Positions 33,305-41,542 of a stretch of 64,000 bases of DNA are shown piece by piece. A model generated the notes under the pieces. It was not told the DNA's origin. It saw only the letters and a list, made by a program, of their open reading frames with translations, and ran no database searches. The DNA comes from Azoarcus sp. DD4 (GTDB lineage Bacteria > Pseudomonadota > Gammaproteobacteria > Burkholderiales > Rhodocyclaceae), in NCBI RefSeq assembly GCF_006496635.1, contig NZ_CP022958.1, forward strand, positions 1,860,001 through 1,924,000, given 5' to 3'. The position numbers and the translations under genes were made by a program. Positions within the stretch are counted from its first letter, which is position 1. The number at the start of each line of letters is the position of its first letter.

Positions 33305-34474
33305 CGTCAGGCTGCCGGCGACGATGCCCCAGAAGGCCGAGCCGATGCCCAGAATGCTGGTGCCGGACGCCGTGACCAGGAAGGTGACGAGCGCCGCTTC
33401 CCGTTCCTTTTCATCGCGCAGCGCTGTCGCCAGGCCGTTGCCTATGGTGCCGAGCAGCGCAATGCCCGCGATGGCCAGCACCAGTTCGCGTGGAAAGGCG
33501 GCGAACAGCGCCCCTACGGTACCGCCGAGCAGCCCCAGCAGCAGGTAGAAGCCCCCGGCGGCGACGGCAGCGAGATAGCGCCTGGCCGGATCCTCGTGCG
33601 CCTCGCGGCCCATGCAGATCGCCGCGGTGATGGCGGCCAGGTTGAGCGCGAAGCCGCCGAAGGGCGCCAGCAGCAAAGTGGCGATACCGGTCCAGCCGAT
33701 GACCGGCGATATCGGCACGCGGTAGCCCGACGCGCGGATGACGGCGATGCCCGGCACGTTCTGCGAGGCCATCGTCACCACGAACAGCGGCAGTGCGATG
33801 CCGATAGTGGCGCCGAGCGAAAAGGCGGGCGGCGTGAACACCGGGGTTACCGTGGTCAGCGAGATCGTCTCGAGGTGCAGCAGTCCCTGGCCGCCGGCGA
33901 TCACGATGCCCAACGCGAGCGCCGAAACCACCGCATAGCGCGGCCACAGCCGGCGGCCGGCGAGGTAGGCGCAGAACATCGCGAACACCAGCACGAAGCG
34001 GTGCTGCATGACCACGAAGACGTCGAACCCGAAGCGCAGCAGCACGCCGGCCAGCATGCCGGCTGCCAGCGCCACCGGGATACGGTTCATCAGGCGTTCA
34101 AAGAGCCCGCTGAAGCCTGCCAGGGTGATCAGCACGGCGCACAGCATGAAGGCGCCGATCGCCTCGCTCATCGGCACGCCCGCGCCGGCGGTGATCAGCA
34201 TCGCGGCCCCCGGCGTGGACCACGCGGTGAGCACCGGTGCGCGATAGCGCAGCGACAGGGCGATGGACGTCGCTCCCATGCCGAGGCCGAGCGCCCCTAT
34301 CCAGGAAGCGATTTCGTCCGGGCTGGCGCCGAATGCCCCCGCAGCCTGGAAGACCAGCACCGCCGAACTGGTGAAACCTACGAGGACGGCGACGAAGCCG
34401 GCGATGACGGCAGACAGCGACAGCTCGCGCCACCACGCCGTCGTGGTGGCGTCGCCTGGGGCGGGCGGGGTCAA
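33251..34474 (-). CDS. BenE-type benzoate/H+ symporter family protein
   Basis: This is a multi-pass inner-membrane transporter of the BenE family (benzoate or related aromatic acid import with protons). The 407-residue protein has about 11-12 hydrophobic segments, with SAVIAGFVAVLVGFTSSAVL near the start, AWSTPGAAMLITAGAGVPMS and the later FGGFALNLAAITAAICMGRE, which match BenE. No ATG fits; the best start is a TTG at 34474 that overlaps the TGA of the HDOD gene (TTGA). The true substrate is unknown; E. coli YdcO is a homologue without known benzoate catabolism. The 3' end overlaps hoxW. Confidence 0.85.
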   Translation of the reverse strand: MTPPAPGDATTTAWWRELSLSAVIAGFVAVLVGFTSSAVLVFQAAGAFGASPDEIASWIGALGLGMGATSIALSLRYRAPVLTAWSTPGAAMLITAGAGVPMSEAIGAFMLCAVLITLAGFSGLFERLMNRIPVALAAGMLAGVLLRFGFDVFVVMQHRFVLVFAMFCAYLAGRRLWPRYAVVSALALGIVIAGGQGLLHLETISLTTVTPVFTPPAFSLGATIGIALPLFVVTMASQNVPGIAVIRASGYRVPISPVIGWTGIATLLLAPFGGFALNLAAITAAICMGREAHEDPARRYLAAVAAGGFYLLLGLLGGTVGALFAAFPRELVLAIAGIALLGTIGNGLATALRDEKEREAALVTFLVTASGTSILGIGSAFWGIVAGSLTLVAMHAGKPAPGKQSGR

Positions 34475-35328
34475 TTGACGCGCAGCTTGGGGAAGAACAG
34501 CGAGACGTAGGCCGCGAGGTTGAGTTCCGCATCCTCGCGGATGCGGCCGAGGCTTTCGGGCGACATGTCGAGCTGGGTCCAGACCATGGGGTCGATGGTG
34601 GCCGCTGCCGCCTCGCTCGTCTCGCCCTTGCGGTCGGCCGCGACGATGTGGCTGGCGACGTGCAGGATGGCCGCGTCGAAGGTGTATTCGCCGCCGAGGC
34701 GCGGCACGATCTGGGCGCCGATCACTTCGGCGAAACAGGACGGCAGGCGCCAGTGGTTCATCAGTGTGGCGCCGAGTTCGGCGTAGTCGCAGCCGACGAC
34801 GCGGTGCTCGACCTCGTGCAGCGCCTGACCGGTGGTGTCCGAGGTGTGCTGGGCTTCGAGTGCCAGCGCCGGTACGGTCTGGTACATCACCAGGTGGCCG
34901 AGATCGGCCAGCAGGCCGATGACGAAGAGCCGCTCGGCAGTGGGCTGGCCGCAACCGCGGGCGATGCTGCGCGCGGCCAGGCCGCACATCACACTGCTGC
35001 GCCAGAAGCGCGCCATGTCCATCCGCTCGGGCTGGATGCCGGCGAACACCGAGCTGATGGACATCGCCAGCACGAGGTCGTGCACCTGCTGCAGGCCGAG
35101 GATCTGGACTGCGCGACCGACGGTGTCGATTTGGCCGCCGTAACCGTAAAGCGCGCTGTTGACCAGCCGCAGCAGGCGCGCGGTCAGCGCAGGGTCGGCC
35201 GAGACCAGGCGGGAGACCTCGATGACGGAGCCGTCGGGCGAATCCAGCTGTTCCCGGATGCGGTGGTAGACGGAAGGCAGCGAGGCGAGCGCTTCGACGT
35301 GGCTGACGAGTTCCAGGGCGGAATGCAT
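34471..35328 (-). CDS. HDOD domain protein
   Basis: This 285-residue cytosolic protein consists mainly of an HDOD domain (about residues 10-210), a relative of HD phosphohydrolases usually without catalysis and often linked to signal transduction. Recognisable parts are LPSVYHRIREQL, SADPALTARLLRLVNSALYG, RAVQILGLQQVHDLVLAMSI and GLLADLGHLVMY. No receiver or GGDEF domain is attached, unlike the HDOD protein at 58.3 kb. It lies 27 bp after the cation efflux gene and its stop overlaps the putative benE-like start, so the three are probably co-transcribed. Confidence 0.88.
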   Translation of the reverse strand: MHSALELVSHVEALASLPSVYHRIREQLDSPDGSVIEVSRLVSADPALTARLLRLVNSALYGYGGQIDTVGRAVQILGLQQVHDLVLAMSISSVFAGIQPERMDMARFWRSSVMCGLAARSIARGCGQPTAERLFVIGLLADLGHLVMYQTVPALALEAQHTSDTTGQALHEVEHRVVGCDYAELGATLMNHWRLPSCFAEVIGAQIVPRLGGEYTFDAAILHVASHIVAADRKGETSEAAAATIDPMVWTQLDMSPESLGRIREDAELNLAAYVSLFFPKLRVN

Positions 35329-35355
35329 GGCGAGGTTTCCAGTGTGACGCGCGGA

Positions 35356-36369
35356 TTATCGGCCATCGTGCGCCGGTCGGGAATGCCGCGGCATGAAAAC
35401 CACGGGTTCGGCCGGCGGCAACTCCGGTTGCAGGGTGACATGGGATATGCCGAATCGTTCGGCCAGCAGCTGCTGCAGGCCGGCAAGAATCGTGGGCCAG
35501 CGCCCGGTCTCGGTCAGCACGATGTGGGCCGACAGCGCGGTACGCTGCGAACCGAGGCTCCAGATGTGCAGGTCGTGTACCGAGCGCACGCCGTCGATAC
35601 TCGCCATCGCCCGGCCGACATCCGGCAGCGACAGGTGGTCGGGCACGCCCTCCAGCAGGGTGTGCACCACGTGGCGCAGCAGCGACAGCGTCGAGGCGAG
35701 AATCAGGCCGCAGATCAGCATGGTCAGCAGCGGGTCGATGGTGACCCAGCCGGTGAACTGGATGACCAGGCCGGAGGCCAGCGCAGCTACCGAGCCGAGC
35801 AGGTCGCCCAGCACGTGCAGCAGCGCGCCGCGGGTGTTGAGGTCGCCCTCGCCGCGGGTCAGCAGCCACGCCACCGCCAGATTGAGCGCGAGGCCGGCGA
35901 AAGCCACCAGCGTGACCGTCTCTCCCGATATCTCGCGTGGCGTGGTCAGCCGCAGAATCGCCTGCCACAGCAGGGCCGCGACCAGCAGGAGCATGAAGAG
36001 GCTGTTGGCCAGCGCGGCCAGGGCTTCGACCCGCGGCAGGCCGAAGGAATGGCGGGCGCTGGCCGGACGGCGGGCGACACGGGCGGCGAGGGCGGCCAGC
36101 CCCAGCGCCATCGAATCGGTGACCATGTGGCCGGCGTCGCCGAGCAGCGCGAGCGAACCCGACCACCAGCCGGCGATCGCCTCCACCGCGGCGAAGCCGA
36201 GCGTCAGCGCGAGGGCGAGCGGCAGCCAGCGGCCGGCGCCGTGATGGTGGCCGTGATGCCCCGGACCATGGTCGTGCGCATGCTTGTGGTCATGGTCGTG
36301 TGCCTCCGCATGCGCGTGATCGTGGTCGTGTCGATGCGGAACGGTGCCGTGGTCGTGATGAGCTGCCAT
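35356..36369 (-). CDS. Cation diffusion facilitator (CDF) metal efflux protein
   Basis: This is an inner-membrane proton-coupled exporter of Zn2+ or related divalent cations (CzcD/ZitB type). The 337-residue protein starts with a very histidine-rich segment (many His/Asp in about residues 2-45), then about six membrane helices with the metal sites DAGHMVTD and HVLGDLLG, and a C-terminal cytosolic domain. The His/Asp site composition favours zinc. The ATG at 36369 begins directly before the His-rich region; a 63-residue upstream extension lacks homology and overlaps the divergent gene's leader. Confidence 0.92.
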   Translation of the reverse strand: MAAHHDHGTVPHRHDHDHAHAEAHDHDHKHAHDHGPGHHGHHHGAGRWLPLALALTLGFAAVEAIAGWWSGSLALLGDAGHMVTDSMALGLAALAARVARRPASARHSFGLPRVEALAALANSLFMLLLVAALLWQAILRLTTPREISGETVTLVAFAGLALNLAVAWLLTRGEGDLNTRGALLHVLGDLLGSVAALASGLVIQFTGWVTIDPLLTMLICGLILASTLSLLRHVVHTLLEGVPDHLSLPDVGRAMASIDGVRSVHDLHIWSLGSQRTALSAHIVLTETGRWPTILAGLQQLLAERFGISHVTLQPELPPAEPVVFMPRHSRPAHDGR

Positions 36370-36490
36370 GGATGAGAAGGCTGGTGGAGGCGGAAAGGCC
36401 GAATGGCAGGAATTATCGCGCCGAATCGCGCCGCCTGCGTGAGCGGCGCTAAGATCGCGACGAACTTCGGGCCATCCGCGGGAGACGGAC

Positions 36491-37342
36491 ATGCGCATCG
36501 TCAGCTGGAACATACAGTGGGGACGCGGAGCGGACGGCATCGTCGCGCTCGAGCGCACTATCGCCGTACTGCGCGCGATTCCCGATGTGGACGTGATCTG
36601 CCTGCAGGAGGTGGCGCAGCATTTTCCGGGCTTGCCGGGCGGTGGCGATGACGACGGGCCGGCACGGCTTGCGGCGGCCTTTCCAGGTTACGAGGCGGTG
36701 TTCGGTGCCGCTCTCGATGTGCCCGGCGCTTGCGGCGGGCGGGCCTGCTTCGGCAACCTGCTGCTGTCGCGCCTGCCGGTGGGGCAGGTTTTCCGTCATC
36801 TGCTGCCGAGTCCGCCCGATCCCGCCTGGCCAAGCATGCAGCGGGTCTGCGTGGAGGCGGTGATTGCAGCGGCCTTCGGGCCGCTGCGGGTGATGACCAC
36901 GCATCTCGAGTACTACTCGGGCCTGCAGCGTGCGGCCCAGATCCAGGCGCTGCGTGCGATCCAGCAGGATGTGGCGGCAACGGCGCAGGTGGCGCCGGTG
37001 GGCAAGGAGTCCAATCCCGCCTTCGCGACGCGCCCGCGCCCGGTGTCGGCGGTGGTGTGCGGCGATTTCAACTGCGAGCCGGGTTCGTCCGATCACGCGG
37101 CGATGTGCGAGGCCTTGCCGCTGGCAGAGGCGGGCTTCATCGATGCCTGGCAGGTGCTGCACGGTGCCGCGCCGCATCCACCGTCCGTCGGGTTGCACGG
37201 GGCGGAATGGCCGGATCGCCCCTACTGCTGCGATTTCGCCTTCGTCTCCGGCGACATCGCGGCGCGGGTGCGCGAGTTGCGGGTCATCGCCGATACCGAT
37301 GCCTCCGACCATCAGCCGCTGCTGCTCGATCTGGCCGATTAG
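36491..37342 (+). CDS. Endonuclease/exonuclease/phosphatase family protein
   Basis: This 283-residue protein has the EEP fold motifs: MRIVSWNIQWGRG at the N terminus, ICLQEVAQ (metal-binding glutamate), MTTHLEYYSG, VVCGDFNCEPGS and the C-terminal catalytic SDHQPLLLDL. Members act on nucleic acids, phospholipids or other phosphodiesters, and the substrate cannot be told from sequence. No signal peptide is present. GGAGACGG precedes the ATG. It is divergent from the CDF gene and convergent with the DUF2189 gene, 9 bp away. Confidence 0.88.
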   Translation: MRIVSWNIQWGRGADGIVALERTIAVLRAIPDVDVICLQEVAQHFPGLPGGGDDDGPARLAAAFPGYEAVFGAALDVPGACGGRACFGNLLLSRLPVGQVFRHLLPSPPDPAWPSMQRVCVEAVIAAAFGPLRVMTTHLEYYSGLQRAAQIQALRAIQQDVAATAQVAPVGKESNPAFATRPRPVSAVVCGDFNCEPGSSDHAAMCEALPLAEAGFIDAWQVLHGAAPHPPSVGLHGAEWPDRPYCCDFAFVSGDIAARVRELRVIADTDASDHQPLLLDLAD

Positions 37343-37351
37343 TCGCTGCGC

Positions 37352-38149
37352 TCAGCGGATCTCCGCCAGCGGTTCGACCAGGTCGCGGTAGGCATGCCAC
37401 GTGGCATGGCCGATGATGGGCATGAGCACCACCAGCCCGAGATGGAAGGTGAGAAAGCCGATCAGGGTCACGCCGACAATCACTGCCGCCCATACCAGCA
37501 TCGCACCGGGATTGCGGGCGAGCGCGGCGATGCTGGCGAGCATCGAGGTGATCGCATCCTGGTTGCGGTCCAGCATCAGCGGGATCGACACCACGCTGAC
37601 CGCGAACACCAGCCCGGCGAAGAGCAGGCCGACGCCGAAGTACACGGCGAGGAATTCGAAGTTCTCCATCTTCAGCAACTGCTCCAGAAAGCCGGAGAGA
37701 TTGGGCATCTCGTTGGTGTAGAAGAGCGCGAACACGACCAGCGAGGCGCGTGCCCAGATCAGGAAGACGATGCCGAGCACGACGGCGAAAAGACCGATGT
37801 TGCCGGCGTTGCGCCGCCACACGGTGAGCGTCGGCGTGAGCGAGCAGTGTTCGCCGAGCTCGTGGCGGCGGGAGATCTCGTAGAGGCCCATCGCCAGGAA
37901 GGGGCCGAGCAGCAGGAAGCCGGAGGTGAGCGCCGAGGTGTATTCGTAGGCATGCTCGAACACGAAGGTGATCAGCAAGCCCATGCCGGCAAAGCAGAAG
38001 CCGTAGAAGAGGCTGGGAATCGGGCAGGATCGCAGGTCGGAGAAGCCGCGTGCCAGCCAGCGCAGCGGCGAGGTCGCCGGGACATCGCGGATTCCCGGGA
38101 AGGGTAGGCCTTCATCCTTGGCGAGTGGGGCTTCGTTCGGCTGCGACAT
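37352..38149 (-). CDS. DUF2189 family membrane protein
   Basis: This 265-residue inner-membrane protein has about six hydrophobic segments and the phrases PLRWLARGFSDLRSCP, LLGPFLAMGLYEISRRHE and LMLDRNQDAITSMLAS, which I recognise as the DUF2189 (YciC-like integral membrane) family. The function is unknown. The ATG at 38149 is supported by a strong AGGAGAGAG just upstream; longer in-frame starts add a proline-rich non-homologous segment. The gap of 138 bp to the next gene upstream suggests its own promoter. Confidence 0.87.
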   Translation of the reverse strand: MSQPNEAPLAKDEGLPFPGIRDVPATSPLRWLARGFSDLRSCPIPSLFYGFCFAGMGLLITFVFEHAYEYTSALTSGFLLLGPFLAMGLYEISRRHELGEHCSLTPTLTVWRRNAGNIGLFAVVLGIVFLIWARASLVVFALFYTNEMPNLSGFLEQLLKMENFEFLAVYFGVGLLFAGLVFAVSVVSIPLMLDRNQDAITSMLASIAALARNPGAMLVWAAVIVGVTLIGFLTFHLGLVVLMPIIGHATWHAYRDLVEPLAEIR

Positions 38150-38287
38150 GTCTCTCTCCTCTGGTGGGTTCGTGTCGGCGCAGCGGAACGGGGGTGGAAC
38201 AGGCGGGCATTGCGGCGGGCCATGTGGCCTGGGTGGGCGCCGCAGCAAAGGACGCAGCGCCCGAAGAGCCTGTTCCGGATGTTGATG

Positions 38288-39094
38288 TTATGTGTGCAGA
38301 AACCCCCGTATCGCGTCACTGATCGCATTCGGCGCTTCGGCCATCATGGCATGGCCGGCACCGCTCACGGTGATCATACGCGCACCGCCGGCCGCGTTGA
38401 CCAGCGCATCGCGTAAGGGTTTTACCGCACGTGGCGGCGTCATCTGGTCGCGTTCGCCGCAAATCAGCAGGGTGGGGCAGCGCACCGCGGCGGCGACCTC
38501 CAGCCCGGCATTCCAGGCGTTGCAGGCGCCGAGGTCGGTGGCGAGCACGCCGTCGGCCTGGCGTTCCATCAGGCGGCGGTTCAAGCCGGTCTGCCAGGTG
38601 CCGGGCGCCGCAGCCTGGCCGAGCTGGCCGGTGGGGCTGAAGGACCACTGGTTGATCATGCGGTGGGCCGTGTCGCGTGCCTCGGCGGCGGCCTGCAGCA
38701 GCGGCGGTGCTACCGGCATCGGGGCGACGCTGCCGACCAGCACAAGACGGTCGATGCGGTCTGTGGCACGCGCGGCAGCGGCGAGTGCGATCAAGGATCC
38801 CATGCTGTGGCCGACCAGGCTGGCGCGGACCACGCCGCAGGCGTCGAGCAGGGCGAGGATCCAATCGGCGAGCGCATCGATGCCCGTCAGCGGATCACCG
38901 GCCGAGACGCCGTGGCCGGGCAAGTCGGGGGCGATCACGCCGTAGCCGTGATGCGCCAGGCTGCGTGCCTGGCAGTTCCACACGGAGTGGTCGTGGCCGG
39001 CGCCGTGGATCAGCACGACGGTGGGTAGCTCGCGGTCGAAGCTGCGGCCGCCGGTGTAGACGCGGGTGCGCCGTTCATTGACGACGATGTCCAT
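38288..39094 (-). CDS. Alpha/beta hydrolase
   Basis: This is a 268-residue alpha/beta hydrolase-fold protein with the oxyanion region VVLIHGAGHDHSVWN, the nucleophile elbow GHSMGS, an aspartate in GERDQMTPP and the catalytic histidine in SGAGHAMMAE. It is a likely cytosolic esterase or hydrolase of unknown substrate. It starts 3 bp after the stop of the metY-like gene, so the two are almost certainly co-transcribed. Confidence 0.9.
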   Translation of the reverse strand: MDIVVNERRTRVYTGGRSFDRELPTVVLIHGAGHDHSVWNCQARSLAHHGYGVIAPDLPGHGVSAGDPLTGIDALADWILALLDACGVVRASLVGHSMGSLIALAAAARATDRIDRLVLVGSVAPMPVAPPLLQAAAEARDTAHRMINQWSFSPTGQLGQAAAPGTWQTGLNRRLMERQADGVLATDLGACNAWNAGLEVAAAVRCPTLLICGERDQMTPPRAVKPLRDALVNAAGGARMITVSGAGHAMMAEAPNAISDAIRGFLHT

Positions 39095-39097
39095 CGC

Positions 39098-40402
39098 TCA
39101 CTCCTTGAACAGGCGCGCCACCGCGGCGAGGCCGCGGTCGAGGTCGGCGATCAGGTCGGCGCAGTTCTCGATGCCGACAGACAGCCGCACCGTGCCTTCG
39201 CCGATGCCGGCGGCGGCGAGGTCGGCGGCCGACATGCGGAAGTGGGTGGTGCTGGCGGGGTGGATCACCAGCGACTTGGCGTCGCCGACGTTGGCCAGAT
39301 GCGAGAACAGCCGCAGCGCGCCGATGAAGGCGCGGCCGCCTTCGCGTCCGCCCTTTAGGTCGAAGGACATCACCGCGCCACAGCCCTCGGGCAGCAGGAG
39401 GGTGGCGAGCGCATGGTCGCGGTGGCCGGGCAGGCCGGGATAGGCGACTTTTTCCACCAGCGGATGGGCGGCGAGGTGTTCGGCCACCGCGCGCGCATTG
39501 GCAACGTGGGCGCGCATGCGCAGCGGCAGGGTTTCCAGCCCCTGCAGGATCTGGAAGGCGTTCATCGGCGACAGGCAGGCGCCGAAGTCGCGCAGGCCTT
39601 CACGCCGCGCCCGCAGCAGGAAGGCGGCGACCGGCGATTCCTCGGCGAAGTCCATGCCGTGAAAGCCGTCGTAGGGTTCGGTGAGCGTCGGGAACAGGCC
39701 GGAGGCTTCCCAGTCGAAGCGGCCGCCATCGACGATGATCCCGCCGACGGCGACGCCGTGGCCGCCGAGGTATTTGGTGGCGGAGTGCATCACCAGGTCG
39801 GCGCCGAGTTCGAGCGGGCGTTGCAGCAGCGGGCTCACCAGGGTGGCGTCGATCAGCAGCGGCAGCTTGTGTTCGTGGGAGATGGCAGCCACCGCCGGGA
39901 TGTCGAGCACGTCCAGCCCGGGGTTGCCGACTGATTCGCCGAACAACAGCCGGGTTTCCGGCCGGATGGCGGCGCGCCAGGCGTCGAGGTCGTGCGGATC
40001 GACGAAGGTGGTGTGGATGCCGAAGCGCGGCAGGGTGTAGCCGAGCAGGTTGTGCGAGCCGCCGTAGAGCGCGCGCGAGGCGACGATGTGGCCGCCGGCG
40101 CCCATCAGCGTGGTGATGGCCAGGTGCAGCGCGGCCTGGCCGCTGGCCAACGCGATCGCGCCGACCCCGCCTTCGAGCGCCGCGACGCGCTCTTCCAGCA
40201 CCGCGGTGGTGGGGTTGGAGATGCGCGAATAGACGTGGCCGGGGCGCTCCAGATTGAATAGCGCGGCGGCCTGGTCGGCGTCGCTGAACACGTAGCTGGT
40301 GGTGAAATGGATGGGCGTGGCGCGCGAACCGTGTACGGGATCGGGCGACTGGCCGGCGTGCAGGGCGAGCGTTTCCCTGCCGAAGAGATCGGTCTGGGTC
40401 AT
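39098..40402 (-). CDS. metY: O-acetylhomoserine (or O-succinylhomoserine) sulfhydrylase, PLP-dependent
   Basis: Enzymes of this Cys/Met metabolism PLP family convert O-acyl-homoserine plus sulfide to homocysteine in methionine synthesis. The 434-residue protein has PIHFTTSYVF, the PLP phosphate site YSRISNPTTAVLEER, LASGQAALHLAI, the Schiff-base lysine in HSATKYLGGHG and SLVIHPASTTHF with NVGDAKSLV. The long form (about 430 residues) and the GGHGVAVGGIIVDGG stretch fit MetY rather than MetB/MetZ. The acyl group used cannot be decided from sequence. Confidence 0.88.
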   Translation of the reverse strand: MTQTDLFGRETLALHAGQSPDPVHGSRATPIHFTTSYVFSDADQAAALFNLERPGHVYSRISNPTTAVLEERVAALEGGVGAIALASGQAALHLAITTLMGAGGHIVASRALYGGSHNLLGYTLPRFGIHTTFVDPHDLDAWRAAIRPETRLLFGESVGNPGLDVLDIPAVAAISHEHKLPLLIDATLVSPLLQRPLELGADLVMHSATKYLGGHGVAVGGIIVDGGRFDWEASGLFPTLTEPYDGFHGMDFAEESPVAAFLLRARREGLRDFGACLSPMNAFQILQGLETLPLRMRAHVANARAVAEHLAAHPLVEKVAYPGLPGHRDHALATLLLPEGCGAVMSFDLKGGREGGRAFIGALRLFSHLANVGDAKSLVIHPASTTHFRMSAADLAAAGIGEGTVRLSVGIENCADLIADLDRGLAAVARLFKE

Positions 40403-40479
40403 CGGACGGGCTGAAGGCGGGGTAGCGGATATCCCGGACAGCGCACCGCGAGTGCGGGCGGGGTCGGGAGCGGGGAGCG

Positions 40480-40695
40480 TCAGGCGAGCTCGTCGGGCTC
40501 GATCATGCGTTCGATGATGGTGATGCGGTCCTTGATCGCGAGCTTGCGCTTCTTGAGGCGGCGCAGCAGCAACTCGTCGTCCTGCGGGTTGGAACCCAGC
40601 CGGGCGATCGCGTCGTCGAGGTCGCGATGCTCGCCGCGCAGCGCTTCGAGCCGCGCATGGAGGCTGGTGACGTCATCGAAGGCTTCGTCGTTCAT
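40480..40695 (-). CDS. YdcH-like DUF465 protein
   Basis: This is a 71-residue, charged, probably coiled-coil protein with the phrases LHARLEALRGEHRDLDDAIA and LLRRLKKRKLAIKDRITIIE typical of the DUF465/YdcH family; its role is unknown. I use the ATG at 40695; a 19-residue extension from 40752 is proline-rich and unlike the family. It is divergent from greB and 77 bp from metY on the same strand. Confidence 0.85.
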   Translation of the reverse strand: MNDEAFDDVTSLHARLEALRGEHRDLDDAIARLGSNPQDDELLLRRLKKRKLAIKDRITIIERMIEPDELA

Positions 40696-40902
40696 CGGAG
40701 TAAGCTCGGGCGGTGGCGCATGCGCCGTTGGTCGAAAGTCGAATCCAGGCAATGGTATGCGCCGGCCCGGAGAATGACAACTTCACGGAAATGGATTTCC
40801 GTTCGATGCGCCGGGCCGCAAGTCGCAAGTGGGTGTCTGGCCTGGCTGCTGGCCATCCCGTAACATCGCCGGATTGTTGGACAGCGTCGTTTGGAGCAGG
40901 GT

Positions 40903-41457
40903 GTGAACAAGGCATTCGTCAAGGAAGGCGACGGGCAGGACGACGACGAGGAACTGTCGCCTGCACTCAGGCTGCCGCCGGGCAGCAAGAACTACATGAC
41001 GCGGCGCGGCTACGATGCCTTGCGTGTCGAGCTCGACCAGCTGGTGCGGATCGAGCGTCCCAAGCTGGTCGAAACCGTGGCCTGGGCGGCTGGCAACGGC
41101 GACCGCTCGGAGAACGGCGACTACATCTACGGCAAGAAGCGGCTGCGCGAGATCGACCGCCGCATCCGCTTCCTGATCAAGCGCATCGAGAGCGCCGACG
41201 TGGTCGACCCGGAGCGCCAGGAGAACGTGGATCAGGTCTTCTTCGGTGCCACGGTGACCATCACCGACATCGACAGCGGCGAGGAGCAGACCTGGCAGAT
41301 CGTCGGCGTGGACGAGGCCAATGCGTCGGACGGGCGGATCAGCTGGATCTCGCCGCTGGCGCGGGCGCTGCTCAAGGTTCGGGTGGGCGAGACGGTGCGC
41401 TTCATGAGCCCGGCGGGGCCGCGCGAGATCGAGGTCAGCGAAGTCCGCTACATCTGA
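40903..41457 (+). CDS. greB: Transcription elongation factor GreB
   Basis: GreB rescues backtracked RNA polymerase by stimulating transcript cleavage. The 184-residue protein has an acidic N-terminal extension of about 30 residues, then the coiled-coil domain from NYMTRRGYDALRVELDQL with the conserved tip acidic residues in RSENGDYIYGKK, and the C-terminal domain ending PLARALLKVRVGETV. The R-x-I-R-F-L-I-K-R basic patch supports GreB over GreA. The start is a GTG at 40903, preceded by GGAG; an in-frame TTG at 40891 is the alternative. Confidence 0.93.
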   Translation: MNKAFVKEGDGQDDDEELSPALRLPPGSKNYMTRRGYDALRVELDQLVRIERPKLVETVAWAAGNGDRSENGDYIYGKKRLREIDRRIRFLIKRIESADVVDPERQENVDQVFFGATVTITDIDSGEEQTWQIVGVDEANASDGRISWISPLARALLKVRVGETVRFMSPAGPREIEVSEVRYI

Positions 41458-41477
41458 GCCGGACTTGCGGGCGGGGG

Positions 41478-41505
41478 CTTGAAAGCGCCGGGGTCGGCCC
41501 CATAT
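41478..41505 (+). promoter_or_regulatory. Sigma-32 (heat-shock) promoter of htpG
   Basis: CTTGAAA (41478-41484) and CCCCATAT (41498-41505) match the RpoH consensus CTTGAAA / CCCCATNT exactly, with a 13-bp spacer. It lies 38 bp before the htpG ATG and 20 bp after the greB stop. Confidence 0.85.
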
Positions 41506-41542
41506 GGGCGGGCGTCGATCTGAAAAACACGGAGCTGCATCC

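Noticed and set aside
34475..36166. 971-codon version of the BenE-like protein extending upstream
   Set aside because: The upstream part is the antisense-free but out-of-frame reading of the HDOD and CDF genes, Arg/Pro-rich and without motifs.
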